Assembly (NCBI GenBank): GCA_024226935.1
Contig: JAAELK010000505.1
Coordinates: forward strand, 1 to 64,000
Source of the DNA: Desulfobacteraceae bacterium
GTDB taxonomy: Bacteria; Desulfobacterota; Desulfobacteria; Desulfobacterales; Desulfobacteraceae
DNA length: 64,000 bases
Direction of reading: 5' to 3'
Shown here: piece after piece, positions 1 to 9,813 of the stretch
How positions within the stretch are numbered: the stretch's first letter is position 1
Layout of the letters: every line of letters starts with the position of its first letter
Program-made: the position numbers and the translations under genes
Notes under the pieces: generated by a model
Database searches by the model: none
The model's input: only the letters and a program-made list of their open reading frames with translations
What the model was told of the DNA's origin: nothing

Positions 1-24
1 TAGGGATTTCATTTTGGGAATATC

Positions 25-744
25 TCATAGATCGTATTGAAAACAAGAACCAAATACCGCTATTGCCAAATCTGATAAAAATGAAGATGGAAGGCCAATT
101 TTCAATATAGTTCCTTCCCTGCACTTATTGAGAAGTTGCTCGTTTTTGTCATAATACGCTGCAACAATGGGATATTCTATTGTGTAATCAACTCTTCCGG
201 TTGCCACCATTTTAATCAGTGATTCAGGACTTTCCGCCACACGTGTCAGATTTGAACCCGATTCATGTTTTTGCAGAACATTATCCACTATTGCGGTAAA
301 AGATCTTGATTTTTCTACATATCCTTTAAATCTTTTGTCCTGCAATAATTCTACAATGGAATATGTATCCGGATTTCCCAATCGTTTTATATCTGTTTTT
401 CTCATTATGATTGCATTGGGTAAAACAAAGGTGTGGGGTATTGAAAAATAAACAATTTCCTCTCTTTTGGCAGTTTTTAATACAAATGGGGAGCAAATAT
501 TATTGTTATTTTTTACTTCGTACCAAAATCTTGCCCAATTCATTTTTTCGGTTACATGGTCATATTGGGGTAAATTTTTACGAGCCTCTCTGAGAATATA
601 ATCAAATTGCCCCTTTCCCTGATCTTTCCCTTCTAAAATCATCCACGGTGGCCAGTTTAATGTTAGCCAGGTTAATTTATCCTTTGCGAAAAGCTGCGGG
701 GAACAAGAAAAAAATATAAGAATTCCTATCAATAGTGATTTCAT
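25..744 (-). CDS. Exported solute-binding-like protein (SBP_bac_3 type)
   Basis: A 239-residue protein with a clear N-terminal signal peptide (MKSLLIGILIFF, cleavage near FAK-D). Its mature start (LTWLTLNWPPWMI) resembles periplasmic amino-acid-binding-like proteins of the SBP_bac_3 superfamily, which bind small solutes or serve as sensor inputs. A GGAG-type ribosome site lies just upstream of the ATG. The C-terminus is shorter than I expect for the family (usually about 260-300 residues) and ends in an unusual Cys/Phe-rich stretch, so a frameshift near the window edge is possible. No transporter membrane or ATPase genes are adjacent, so a solute and partner cannot be named. Confidence 0.6.
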   Translation of the reverse strand: MKSLLIGILIFFSCSPQLFAKDKLTWLTLNWPPWMILEGKDQGKGQFDYILREARKNLPQYDHVTEKMNWARFWYEVKNNNNICSPFVLKTAKREEIVYFSIPHTFVLPNAIIMRKTDIKRLGNPDTYSIVELLQDKRFKGYVEKSRSFTAIVDNVLQKHESGSNLTRVAESPESLIKMVATGRVDYTIEYPIVAAYYDKNEQLLNKCREGTILKIGLPSSFLSDLAIAVFGSCFQYDL

Positions 745-1096
745 CTTACCTTCTCCCTGAATTTGTTCTCTTTTTGCAAGAGGTCAAAATAGAATGTTTT
801 TCGTATCAAGGATACAATGTCTTTGAATCGGGGCGCTCAGATACATAAACAACCATCTAAGGTTCATCGGCGACAGATCTTTTATATCTATCCTTGTACG
901 ATTCTTGAATTTTTTATGGAGTAATTGGAAGTATGGTACAATAAAAATCCGGATAAGGCAAAAAAAATATCAATGTTGAATTGATTCGCGTTTATTTTAG
1001 TGATAGCGGTACCGGGTTCATACCGTTTCCGAACTGGATAAAAATATAATATTTAGTATCCTGGGAAAAGTATGCACCCGGTGCTGTATTTTTGTT
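745..1096. other. Intergenic stretch, no gene recognised
   Basis: About 350 bases between two minus-strand genes. The only open frames are short (about 35 codons) and none resembles a known protein. I see no tRNA-like fold. The right half presumably carries the promoter of the solute-binding-like gene's neighbours, but I cannot point to convincing -35/-10 boxes. Confidence 0.4.
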
Positions 1097-2245
1097 TTAC
1101 TCTTCAGCAAAAATTATAAATCCGCTTACCCATTCTGTGGCAAGTTGATATAGGCTCTCACAATAAATTTGAGCTAGGATTTTGTTGTTGGTTGCAAGCA
1201 TGTCATCCAGATTGTCAGCACTGGTAATACGTGTGAATTTATTAATTTTAAATACCGCAGGAGTTGTTCCTTGTCCATTAACACTGCCCGATGTTCCGGA
1301 TTCGTCTCCATCAATATTTTCAAGATAGTAGTAATCGGAATCTCCAGGGCATTCCCACCAGTCCGGATTGATTCCAATTCCCCATCCGATCCAATTATTA
1401 CCAACATCATCTATTACATATGAATCATTAACAAACCAGCCACCATCGTCATAGTGAACTCCGCCATCGGAATATGGAAACATTCTTTTCAGTTCGCTGT
1501 CAGGTTGACTGTCTCCATCTTCGTCAATAAGTGTTCCTCCATAGTAACTTGTCATGTAGTAGGTGCGCCATGCTACATTTTGGATGAAATTATCTGTTGA
1601 ATCCTCTGTCAGGTCTTCATGGTTTGAATCGGCTGGTAATCCGTCGCTTGCAGGTCTTCGGGGTATTTCGATGTTGATATTATAGGTGTTAAAGTAATAT
1701 TTGGAATAGATTTCCAGATCATCTCCATCGGTATGAATGTCAGCATTTGCATGGGCTGGGACAGCCATGTCTTCGATCAGATGGCAAAATCTTCCGATTT
1801 GGAAATATCTATTGGATGAATTGTTGATATCATCCCAAATTGTTCTTGAATATTCCAGTGTGTTTTGATTATCGGCAATTCCATCCCATGCCTGACCATT
1901 TTTGGGGTTGTAACCATGACCCAGCCATGAAAGAGAGGGGACTATGGTGTCCTGGCGGTTTCCCCAGGTATCGGCATCCCAGTCACTTGTATTCCAGTTA
2001 CTGCTTAATAGTGAATCCTCTTTAACGGATCCCTCGTCTATAAATGTTAATTGGGAATCTGTATCTATATTAAAGTTGGAATAATCTGAGAGATATGAGT
2101 AACTTGAATCAGTTGATATCAAATAGTCCACAGCCTTGTTGGTTATGTTTGGGTGGGTAATATTATTATCCCATGAAAAAACATTTGTAGGGAGAATGAG
2201 AATGATTGCCCAAAAAAAGGAGATTATAATGTTTGCTTTTTTCAT
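1097..2245 (-). CDS. Exported zinc-dependent phospholipase C / S1-P1 nuclease-fold protein
   Basis: Start set at the second ATG (382 residues) because GGAG lies 6 bases ahead of it. A signal peptide ends so that the mature protein begins with Trp25, as in Bacillus cereus phospholipase C and S1/P1 nuclease, where the N-terminal Trp is a zinc ligand. The remaining ligand pattern is visible: H31 (THPNIT), H110 (WLGHG), then H155-x3-D159-x5-H165 within HLIEDMAVPAH, the same spacing as the family's H118/D122/H128, followed by H171 and acidic residues. The protein should be secreted or periplasmic and hydrolyse phosphodiesters, either in phospholipids or nucleic acids. Asp-rich segments (e.g. DEDGDSQPDSE) could bind calcium. 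The HEAT-repeat gene lies directly upstream on the same strand. Confidence 0.72.
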   Translation of the reverse strand: MKKANIIISFFWAIILILPTNVFSWDNNITHPNITNKAVDYLISTDSSYSYLSDYSNFNIDTDSQLTFIDEGSVKEDSLLSSNWNTSDWDADTWGNRQDTIVPSLSWLGHGYNPKNGQAWDGIADNQNTLEYSRTIWDDINNSSNRYFQIGRFCHLIEDMAVPAHANADIHTDGDDLEIYSKYYFNTYNINIEIPRRPASDGLPADSNHEDLTEDSTDNFIQNVAWRTYYMTSYYGGTLIDEDGDSQPDSELKRMFPYSDGGVHYDDGGWFVNDSYVIDDVGNNWIGWGIGINPDWWECPGDSDYYYLENIDGDESGTSGSVNGQGTTPAVFKINKFTRITSADNLDDMLATNNKILAQIYCESLYQLATEWVSGFIIFAEE

Positions 2246-2325
2246 AATGTTCTCCATGTCTAAAGTAAAAATATTTTACAAATATTGATGGGTTGGTACA
2301 ATAAAGTTAGATATTTTACAGTCAT

Positions 2326-3324
2326 CTATTTTAAGGTTTTCAGTTTAATTTTTGCGGCATGCCTGAGCAGGGAATATTTCGGTGCCTCCAGCCTGGAAAA
2401 ATCTTGAAGAATTTCTCTTGATTTGTCGGTGTTCATTTTTTTTAATTTTCTGGTTCCCCATTGGATAAAGTCTGTTGTTTTGGGGTTTGAGGTTAGATAG
2501 TTCTGGATCATTTCGGCTTTTTTATCTTTGGAAGCTTTATTGCATTCAAGTTGTGCCATGGAAAGTCTTGCAGTTTTTTTGTATGTCATTTTTACATCGA
2601 AAAAAGTGAATGGTTCAATAAGTTTTTCCGAAGAAACAGTATCGATTATTCCAAGTGCTCGTATTGAGGAAAGCCTTATTCTTGGGGTTAATGATTTCAA
2701 ACCTTTTGCGGCAATATCGAAACCCTCATTTTCACCGAGTAATCCAAGGGAGCCTGCTGTATAGATTAATGTTATTTCACTATTATCGGGGTTATTAAGT
2801 TCTTTTCTTAATAGTTTTATCCCCCTTTTATCTCCACATAGCCCAATGGCTATTATGGAGGCTTGTTTTATCTTATTGCTTCTGGAATAGATCCCCTTGT
2901 TTGCACCCCGGAGGGCTTTTTTAAGAATTTTAAAGCTTTTTTTTCCACCGGTGTTGCCAATTGCCCTGGCAGAGTTGATAATCAGGCTTGGGTTATCAGA
3001 ATAGATTAAAATTTGTTCAAGGGTATCAAGGGCCGAAGCTGAGGCAATTTCTCCCAAAAGATTCAATGCAGTAACTTTGGCATTTCTATTTTTTCGAATC
3101 TGCTTTGCGCTTTTTGTCCAAGTCTTTTCATTTGCGAGTTCAATGAGCTCTAAAACAGCAGAATCCCCCTGATCTGCTATATCTTCAATCACATTACGGT
3201 ATTGTTCCAGGGATGAAAAATTTTCCTTAAGTCTTGAAACTTCTCCCTTTGCAAATGAAATCGGCGGCATGATGAATAATCCTAGAAGTAACAAAATAAC
3301 AATACTAAATGCTTTTTTGATCAT
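2326..3324 (-). CDS. Exported HEAT-repeat protein
   Basis: A 332-residue protein with a signal peptide (hydrophobic stretch to about residue 25, SFAKG). It then carries tandem alpha-helical repeats of HEAT/PBS-lyase type, for example ALDTLEQILIYSDNPSLI, AIGNTGGKKSFKILKKAL and AIGLCGDKRGIKLLRKEL. Such repeats form a curved solenoid used for protein binding; no catalytic motif is seen. The ATG follows a strong GAGGAGGG ribosome site. It lies 80 bases upstream of the phospholipase C-like gene on the same strand, so the two exported proteins may be co-expressed and may interact. Confidence 0.7.
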   Translation of the reverse strand: MIKKAFSIVILLLLGLFIMPPISFAKGEVSRLKENFSSLEQYRNVIEDIADQGDSAVLELIELANEKTWTKSAKQIRKNRNAKVTALNLLGEIASASALDTLEQILIYSDNPSLIINSARAIGNTGGKKSFKILKKALRGANKGIYSRSNKIKQASIIAIGLCGDKRGIKLLRKELNNPDNSEITLIYTAGSLGLLGENEGFDIAAKGLKSLTPRIRLSSIRALGIIDTVSSEKLIEPFTFFDVKMTYKKTARLSMAQLECNKASKDKKAEMIQNYLTSNPKTTDFIQWGTRKLKKMNTDKSREILQDFSRLEAPKYSLLRHAAKIKLKTLK

Positions 3325-3616
3325 GATTCCCTCCTCTTGTTGGTTTATTTGACGATCTAACCAGGTTTGAGACTAATCTTTGGAGAATAATTTGTCTACC
3401 CATGAAAATATTATAAATACAAATTGTATTGGAATTTGATCCCATGTATAGGATAGGGAAATGCTTTTTGTCAAGTCAATCGGATTAAAGTCAATAAAAG
3501 CACGGGGATATTAACCCAGCCAGTTGGAAAGTAGTAAACCATTAGCAATAAAATTATCATATACTTTGAAAAATTGAATAAAGAATAATATGAAATAATT
3601 CGAAAGGAGCTCTTTT

Positions 3617-5215
3617 ATGGACCCTCTCTGGATACTGGTTGCTTTCATCCTGGGTTTTGTAGTCAACCGCGTGGGACTGCCGCCGCTGGTCGGATATCTG
3701 ATCGCCGGGTTTGTACTCAAGGCGTTCGGCGTTGAAGGTGGTGAGACACTTGAAAAAATTGCTGATCTGGGTGTGACTCTATTGTTGTTTTCAATCGGGT
3801 TGAAATTGCGGCTCAGGACTCTGGTAAAACCTGAAATCTGGGCAGGTGCTTCTATTCATATGATGGTCACGGTCATCTTTTTCGGAGGCGGTATCTATAC
3901 ACTGAGTCTATTAAGGCTCCCGGTATTTGATACTCTGGATTTTAGGTTATCCTTGTTGATGGCCTTTGCATTGAGTTTTTGCAGTACAGTGTTTGCCGTT
4001 AAGGTATTGGAAGAACGGGGGGACATGTCTTCCCTCCACGGCCGTGTTTCTATTGGCATCCTGATCATGCAGGATATCTTTGCTGTACTTTTTTTGACTT
4101 TCTCAACGGGGCAAATCCCATCACCCTGGGCCATAGCATTGGTCTGTGGCCTTTTGATTGCCAGACCGGGTCTTTTTGCCATCTTAAATCGCGTTGGGCA
4201 TCGGGAGCTTTTGTTGCTTTTTAGCATATTTCTGGCCCTGGGATTGGGAACCGGCGGCTTTGGATATGTCGGGTTAAAACCTGATCTTGGGGCGCTGTTT
4301 ATCGGTATACTTGTAGCCGATCACCCAAAAGCAAAAGAAATGGCCAAAGAACTCTTAAATTTCAAGGATTTGTTTCTTGTTGGCTTTTTTCTCAGCATTG
4401 GCCTGGCAGGCGTACCCAGCTTGCAAGCCGTCGGCCTTGGCGGACTGCTGGCGGTGGGCGTAATTTTCAAGGTCGTTTTCTTTTTTTTCCTGCTCACCAG
4501 ATTTAAACTGCGGGTACGAACGTCCCTGTTGACCTCGTTTTGCCTTGCCAACTACAGTGAATTCGGTCTTCTGGTGGCCACCACCAGTTTTAAAAACGGA
4601 TGGATAGTAAGCGAGTGGCTCACCATTATTGCCATCTCCCTGTCGATCACCCTTGTACTGGCATCGCCCATGAATACTTATGCCCACTCAATTTATTCAC
4701 GACTTTCCAGACGATTGAAATCGTTTGAAACAAAAATGCGGCTGGCCGAAGACCAGCCCATCGATTCGGGTGATGCTGAAATTGCTATCTTTGGTATGGG
4801 ACGCGTTGGAATCGGCGTCTATGATGACATGCACCGGCGCTATGGTGAGGTAGTGATCGGGATCGACTTTGATGAAGAAATCGTCCAAAAGCAAATTGCC
4901 GCCGGTCGCAACGTCATATGCGGTGACCCCACAGATTATGACTTCTGGGTAAAAAGCAGCCAAGATAAGGGAAAGATACAGACGGTTTTACTTACCTTGC
5001 CGGAACATGCGGCGAATATGACCGCCGTGTCCCTTTTGACGGAACTCAAGTATACCGGTTCGATTGCGGCCACGGTAAAATTTGATGATGAGGTCGAAGC
5101 ATTAAAAGACGCCGGTGCGCACACAGTCTTTAATTTATATACCGAAGCCGGATACGGCTTTGCCAAACATGTATACGAAATAGTAGATTCCGTGGGTGGC
5201 AAAACACAGCATTGA
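3617..5215 (+). CDS. Kef/CPA2-type monovalent cation:proton antiporter with RCK domain
   Basis: A 532-residue inner-membrane protein starting after AAAGGAG. Residues 1 to about 380 form roughly 12 membrane segments of the Na_H_Exchanger fold. The rest is a cytoplasmic TrkA-N (RCK) domain with a Rossmann motif (IFGMGRVGIGVYDD) and an acidic residue at the end of strand two (GIDFDEE), typical of NAD(H) binding. Proteins of this family exchange K+ or Na+ for H+ and are gated by nucleotide or thiol adducts. No RCK_C domain follows, as in KefB/KefC-like members. It is flanked by opposite-strand genes and looks monocistronic. Confidence 0.85.
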   Translation: MDPLWILVAFILGFVVNRVGLPPLVGYLIAGFVLKAFGVEGGETLEKIADLGVTLLLFSIGLKLRLRTLVKPEIWAGASIHMMVTVIFFGGGIYTLSLLRLPVFDTLDFRLSLLMAFALSFCSTVFAVKVLEERGDMSSLHGRVSIGILIMQDIFAVLFLTFSTGQIPSPWAIALVCGLLIARPGLFAILNRVGHRELLLLFSIFLALGLGTGGFGYVGLKPDLGALFIGILVADHPKAKEMAKELLNFKDLFLVGFFLSIGLAGVPSLQAVGLGGLLAVGVIFKVVFFFFLLTRFKLRVRTSLLTSFCLANYSEFGLLVATTSFKNGWIVSEWLTIIAISLSITLVLASPMNTYAHSIYSRLSRRLKSFETKMRLAEDQPIDSGDAEIAIFGMGRVGIGVYDDMHRRYGEVVIGIDFDEEIVQKQIAAGRNVICGDPTDYDFWVKSSQDKGKIQTVLLTLPEHAANMTAVSLLTELKYTGSIAATVKFDDEVEALKDAGAHTVFNLYTEAGYGFAKHVYEIVDSVGGKTQH

Positions 5216-5462
5216 ACCCTGGTTAACAGTTTTCCTTACTTTTGAGATTTGATTCACCTCAATCTATTGTAAAAAATGACTGTATAGTTCAAATTTAGAA
5301 CAAATACTGGCTATTTGCTTGGACTGATGCGTAACGAATCCAACGCCTCAAGGCTGCTATTGAAACAAGTCACGTTGTAACCTGATCATTCTAAATTTTT
5401 TTAGCAAAATTTACAATCGATTCTTTATCATTCACAAACAAAATATGCCCATTCCCAGTCTT

Positions 5463-6611
5463 TCATGGCATTTTGCTTTCATCACTACTATCAACAACAT
5501 CCGAAACAATTCGTGGCAGATATATATCAAATGTAGTGCCTTTTTTAAGTTTACTTCTACATACAATTTTACCATTATATGTTTTTACTATTCCATCCAC
5601 AACAGAAAGTCCCAGGCCAGTACCTTTGTGTTTTTCTTTAGTGGAGAAATACGGGTCAAATATTTTTTCTTTTGTATCGGAGTTTATACCAACGCCTGTA
5701 TCAGACACGGTTAAACAAATATAAGGACCAGGAGACAAGTTTAAATTAAAATTGCATTCCGTGCTTAGATCGATCTGTCTAAGCGAGAATGATAAGGCAC
5801 CACCATCTGTTTCCATGGCATGAAAGGCATTGGTGGTCAAATTCATTATCATTTGATGAATTTGTGTTGGATCAGCCATTATCATACCACAATCGGCACT
5901 AATATCCTGCTTTATCTGTATTGAAGCCGGTAGGATAGATCTCGATAATTTCAAAACTTCCTCAAGAATTGATTGAATCCGCAACGGTTTTGATTCATTA
6001 TGGGTATGTTGACTAATCGTAAGAATTTGCTTTACAAGTTCACTTGCCCGTTCCGTTCCAATTAATATTTCATCAATATACTCTTGCAATGGACTATCTG
6101 AGGAGATCTCCTCTTTCAAAATTTCGGCAAATCCCATTACCGGATAGAGAATATTGTTAAAATCATGGGCAATGCCTCCTGCGAGGATGCCAATAGCTTT
6201 CAATTTTTGATCTTGTAAAAGTTTGGCTTCCATTTCCTGTTTATAAAAGGCTATCTCGATTGCGGTATGAAGTTCTGACTCCTTGAAAGGTTTGGTAATA
6301 TATCCATATGGGCCTGTTGTTCTAACTCGTTCCATTAAGTTCTCATCTGCAAATGCAGTTACATATATAATGGGAATATTATGGTTTGTATTAATCTTTT
6401 GAGCCGCTTGAACACCATCGATTTCTCCCTTAAGGATAATATCCATTAAAATCAAATCTGGAGGATCATTTTCGACTGCTTTAATGGCCTCCTCTCCGCT
6501 TGGCTCAATTCCAGACACAGTATACCCTAAGTTCTCCACCCTTCTTTTTGTATCATCAGCTATGAACCAGTCATCTTCCACAATCATGACTTTTTTCTTT
6601 GATTTCAACAT
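5463..6611 (-). CDS. Hybrid protein: N-terminal receiver plus histidine kinase
   Basis: A 382-residue cytoplasmic protein. Residues 5-125 are a receiver domain (acidic EDD at 12-14, phospho-acceptor D57 in LILMDII, K107 in TKPF). Residues 140-205 are the dimerisation/phosphotransfer domain with H149 in AGGIAHDFNNIL. Residues 250-375 are the ATPase domain with N box (MNLTTNAFHAM), G1 (VSDTGVGI) and G2 (GTGLGLSVV). It overlaps the upstream MASE1 kinase by one base (TAATG), so translation is coupled and the two probably form a phosphorelay in which the membrane kinase phosphorylates or controls D57. No DNA-binding output is present. Confidence 0.85.
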   Translation of the reverse strand: MLKSKKKVMIVEDDWFIADDTKRRVENLGYTVSGIEPSGEEAIKAVENDPPDLILMDIILKGEIDGVQAAQKINTNHNIPIIYVTAFADENLMERVRTTGPYGYITKPFKESELHTAIEIAFYKQEMEAKLLQDQKLKAIGILAGGIAHDFNNILYPVMGFAEILKEEISSDSPLQEYIDEILIGTERASELVKQILTISQHTHNESKPLRIQSILEEVLKLSRSILPASIQIKQDISADCGMIMADPTQIHQMIMNLTTNAFHAMETDGGALSFSLRQIDLSTECNFNLNLSPGPYICLTVSDTGVGINSDTKEKIFDPYFSTKEKHKGTGLGLSVVDGIVKTYNGKIVCRSKLKKGTTFDIYLPRIVSDVVDSSDESKMP

Positions 6612-8317
6612 TATGCCCTCTCTTTGTCTGATGATTCTTTAAAGGTAATATGAAATTTTGTTCCATTATTGATGACAACTTTAGCTGAACCTGGAAGTTG
6701 GTGTTCAGCTAATGCGACAATAGACTTAAGTCCCATAGTATCAACAGTTCTAATATCCAAATCATCGGAAAGGCCGATTCCATTATCACCGACAACAAAC
6801 TCTATTTTCTGATCATCCAGCATTTTCAGACTGATATTTATTTCACCCTGTTGAACGTCCAAGAATGCATGTTTAAAGGCATTTGAAATCAATTCATTCA
6901 TTATCAGACCACATGGAATTGCTGAATCAATTGAAACCATGATCCTGTCCATATCTGTTGTTATCTTTATACTTTTTGATATATTCTGGTAGCTATCTGC
7001 AATGAGAGCTACCAGATCGATAAAATAATCTTTTAAATTAATTCTGGAAAGGTTTTTCGTTTGATAGAGCTTCTCATGAACCAGTACCATTGAATTTATT
7101 CTGTTATTAGTCTCTTTAAATATTCCCAAAACGGTTTCATTTTCAATATTCTGAGTCTGAAGGTTAATCATGGCTATGATCGTCTGCATATTATTTTTAG
7201 TTCTATGATAAAGCTCACGTAATAGGACTTCTTTCTCGATAAGGGCAGATTTTATTTTTTTTTCACCCTTCTTGCGCTCGGTGATTTCTCGTTCTAACTT
7301 TTTATTTGTATCAAAGAGATCAGTGGTTCTTAAATTAACACGCAATTCCAATTTGTTATGAGCATCTTGCAATGCATTCATTGATGAAAATAGTTCATTT
7401 ATTACTCCACCCATTATGAAAATGGTAATTGACATAACCGCTATAAACCATTGAAGCTCAGTAAGCGATACATTCAATGCTTTCCCGGAAAATGGACCTT
7501 GACCTGCCGCAGTGACTACGATTGTAATTGTTGATATAAAAAAAACTGCTAAAAAAGTAACCCTTTGCCCAAGACGAAAGGAGGACCAAATTAAAATTGG
7601 AGCAAGTGAAAACATGGGAAGATGAAATATCATTTTAATGGGGATCAGTTGTAAACAATATGCCGCTGTAACGAGTAAAATTACCCAAAAAAGGGAGTTC
7701 TCAAAAACATGGGTTTTCCAAGTTTTTTTCTTTACATCTAAAATCCAAACGATTAGTGCCGGTGCAATTATCAAAGCACCAACACCGTCACCTGTCCACC
7801 ACGTTATTAATGTGTATAGATAATTGTTCCATTGAATTATTTCGACAATACAAAGAGATGTAACACCAAAAACAGCACTTATCGCCGGGCCTGCAATAAC
7901 ACCGAATAAAATGAATTTAATGATGTGACTACTTCGCTTAAAAGGATTTTTCGTTCCTGTTGTTTTTTCAATAATATATGCTGCACCGGCAGTACTTAAA
8001 ACATCTCCAATGCCATTCATTGATCCAGTGAAAAAACATTTTAAAATGATAGGAAAAGAGCTAAAATCAATATACGCCCAAACGTTTCCAACAAACGCCC
8101 CTAAAAAAATTCCTGGCCAAATATGATACCCTCGAATAAGAACGGCTGCGAGCATAACACCCGATGGTATCCACACAGGAGTTATATTACCTGGCGGAAT
8201 CGCAAGTGTCTGCCCCAGTCTTGCAGTGCTATAATAAATAGCAGCTACAATAATGATTTCAAAACATCGAATCAATAAAGATTTTGGCTTTGATGAACCT
8301 ACTTTAATCGTATCCAT
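6611..8317 (-). CDS. MASE1-domain membrane sensor histidine kinase (HisKA_2 type)
   Basis: A 568-residue protein. Residues 15-310 contain about eight membrane segments of MASE1 type (motifs such as PPGNITPVWIPSG and WWTGDGVGALIIAPAL). A coiled-coil linker rich in charged residues follows, then a HisKA_2 phosphorylation site with H371 in ELYHRTKNNMQ, then an HATPase domain with LIMNELISNAFKHAF and VVGDNGIGL. HisKA_2 kinases often phosphorylate stand-alone receivers. The next gene begins inside this gene's stop codon and starts with a receiver domain, so it is the likely partner. The ligand sensed by MASE1 is unknown. Confidence 0.85.
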   Translation of the reverse strand: MDTIKVGSSKPKSLLIRCFEIIIVAAIYYSTARLGQTLAIPPGNITPVWIPSGVMLAAVLIRGYHIWPGIFLGAFVGNVWAYIDFSSFPIILKCFFTGSMNGIGDVLSTAGAAYIIEKTTGTKNPFKRSSHIIKFILFGVIAGPAISAVFGVTSLCIVEIIQWNNYLYTLITWWTGDGVGALIIAPALIVWILDVKKKTWKTHVFENSLFWVILLVTAAYCLQLIPIKMIFHLPMFSLAPILIWSSFRLGQRVTFLAVFFISTITIVVTAAGQGPFSGKALNVSLTELQWFIAVMSITIFIMGGVINELFSSMNALQDAHNKLELRVNLRTTDLFDTNKKLEREITERKKGEKKIKSALIEKEVLLRELYHRTKNNMQTIIAMINLQTQNIENETVLGIFKETNNRINSMVLVHEKLYQTKNLSRINLKDYFIDLVALIADSYQNISKSIKITTDMDRIMVSIDSAIPCGLIMNELISNAFKHAFLDVQQGEINISLKMLDDQKIEFVVGDNGIGLSDDLDIRTVDTMGLKSIVALAEHQLPGSAKVVINNGTKFHITFKESSDKERA

Positions 8318-8786
8318 ATTTTTTTATTTATATTTAAAAATTTGAACGATTCATAAAAAAACTATACAAAAGACGAACTGAATTGAATTAAAGGCAGAAT
8401 ACTATAAAGTTAGCCAAAATGCAAAAAAATATCTGGTGAGTAATCATGGTATTTATAGTCAGGAGTAAAATTTTCTATAGAGCTATAACTTCCAAAAGAT
8501 ATACGTGAAAATCAGGACCTGGGTGGTAGCTACTTTTTTAAAATGCATAGGCTCTCTCGGGGTCCCAGACAGCATCGAGCTTGACAACGACAGTGGAGTA
8601 ATCAAGCGAGCATCGGAAAGAACCCAAAGGCTCTTGGTTAATTATCCCAGATCGATGGGAGAGTAACCGTCCTCAAAAATTTGAATCCACATCGGAGATT
8701 GGGGGCTTTTTGAATAATTATTCGTGCCTGCTGAAAACTGAAAGTTACAACCTTATAGTTAGAGTTTGTGTCGTATTCTGGTAAAA
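8318..8786. other. Intergenic stretch with possible transposase scrap
   Basis: About 470 bases between the MASE1 kinase start and the SpoU methyltransferase end. The left part is AT-rich and should hold the kinase promoter. The only item of note is the short frame at 8505-8666, listed separately. Small hairpins occur around 8630-8660 (e.g. TCCCA pairing with TGGGA) without a following T-run. Confidence 0.35.
8505..8666 (+). pseudogene. Possible remnant of an integrase-core (rve) transposase
   Basis: A 53-codon frame beginning with GTG reads through LKCIGSLGVPDSIELDND. This resembles the stretch around the second catalytic Asp in integrase-core transposases (pattern G-x-P-x3-I-x2-DN). Nothing recognisable precedes or follows it, and no terminal inverted repeats are visible. 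It would be only a decayed fragment if real, and the match could be chance. Confidence 0.22.
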
Positions 8787-9593
8787 TCAGTGTTGTAGGC
8801 TAAGGGCAAAAATTGCTTGGAAAAGAACGGTTGCCATGGCATTTGCTACATTTAAAGAGTTTTTTTTTCCGAACATTGGAATATGGACGATATCATCCAA
8901 CACCGGCATAACATGGGAGGAGATACCATATTCTTCATTGCCAAATACCACCACGCACTTTGAAGGCCAGGCAAATTTGTGGCAGGGGATAGATCCTGGA
9001 ACTGTTTCCATGCCGATGATTCGAAAGCCCTGCTCTTTTTTGGTTACCAGGGTTTTGGCAAGGTCAGATGTTTTTTCCTGGGGGACCCATTCTTGAGCAC
9101 CCATGGCGGTTTTTTGGACCTGGGGATGTTCCTTGCCCAGGGTGTTGCCAAGGATGAGTGTTCGGACGCCTGTAGCATCACAGGTTCGAAAAATAGATCC
9201 CACATTAAAAAGACTTCTAAGTCCGTCCAGGGCAACCTGGTATTCCATATCAGGTAATTGTATGGTAGATGTTGTTCTATCCTGGAAGGTTGTAGGTTCA
9301 AGAAGTGTGTCATCTCGAAGAGTGATTCCCGATGCCAGGCGGTGGGATTGGATGGCATTGGAAATATACTCAATTTGTGGTCTTGTTCCCTGGTCGGGTC
9401 GTAGGGGTAATGGAAGATTTGTCCATTTTAAGATGGTTTCATATCGGGAGCAAAAATCATCAAAGACAGTTTTTTTTATTCGGTTTGCGGCAAGTTTTTG
9501 ATAAAAAGCCGACAACCAGTCAATTATATGCCGATGCCGGTTTTTTTCGGAAAGGGATAAAATTTTTTTTTTGGTAAATCCAAAGGTATCCAT
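8787..9593 (-). CDS. SpoU/TrmH-family RNA 2'-O-methyltransferase
   Basis: A 268-residue protein of the SPOUT (knotted) methyltransferase class, which uses S-adenosylmethionine to methylate ribose 2'-OH in tRNA or rRNA. The three SpoU motifs are visible in order: NVGSIFRTC (motif 1), VVVFGNEEYGIS (motif 2) and IPMFGKKNSLNVANA (motif 3). The N-terminal 100 residues are basic and specific to this protein, perhaps for RNA binding. Neither the RNA nor the position methylated can be told from sequence. It stands alone on the minus strand. Confidence 0.85.
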   Translation of the reverse strand: MDTFGFTKKKILSLSEKNRHRHIIDWLSAFYQKLAANRIKKTVFDDFCSRYETILKWTNLPLPLRPDQGTRPQIEYISNAIQSHRLASGITLRDDTLLEPTTFQDRTTSTIQLPDMEYQVALDGLRSLFNVGSIFRTCDATGVRTLILGNTLGKEHPQVQKTAMGAQEWVPQEKTSDLAKTLVTKKEQGFRIIGMETVPGSIPCHKFAWPSKCVVVFGNEEYGISSHVMPVLDDIVHIPMFGKKNSLNVANAMATVLFQAIFALSLQH

Positions 9594-9813
9594 GCTGCAT
9601 CTTATAGCAGTCTTTTAATCCAGGGCAAATCAAAATTTTTTCTTATTTTGTTTTGGGATATTGTAATCCAGGCTCCAAGGTGAAAAATATGGTAAATAGT
9701 GCTTGAATGGACCAGGTGATTTGTTTATAAATTAAGGTTTTTTTCGTATCTGCCGATTTGTAGTTTTATATGGAACCTAGGGTTTTTACCCTTTAAATTA
9801 AAGGAGATATCAA

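Noticed and set aside
960-1060. Possible tRNA-like sequence (GGTACCGGGTTCATACC)
   Set aside because: No acceptor or anticodon stem can be built around it.
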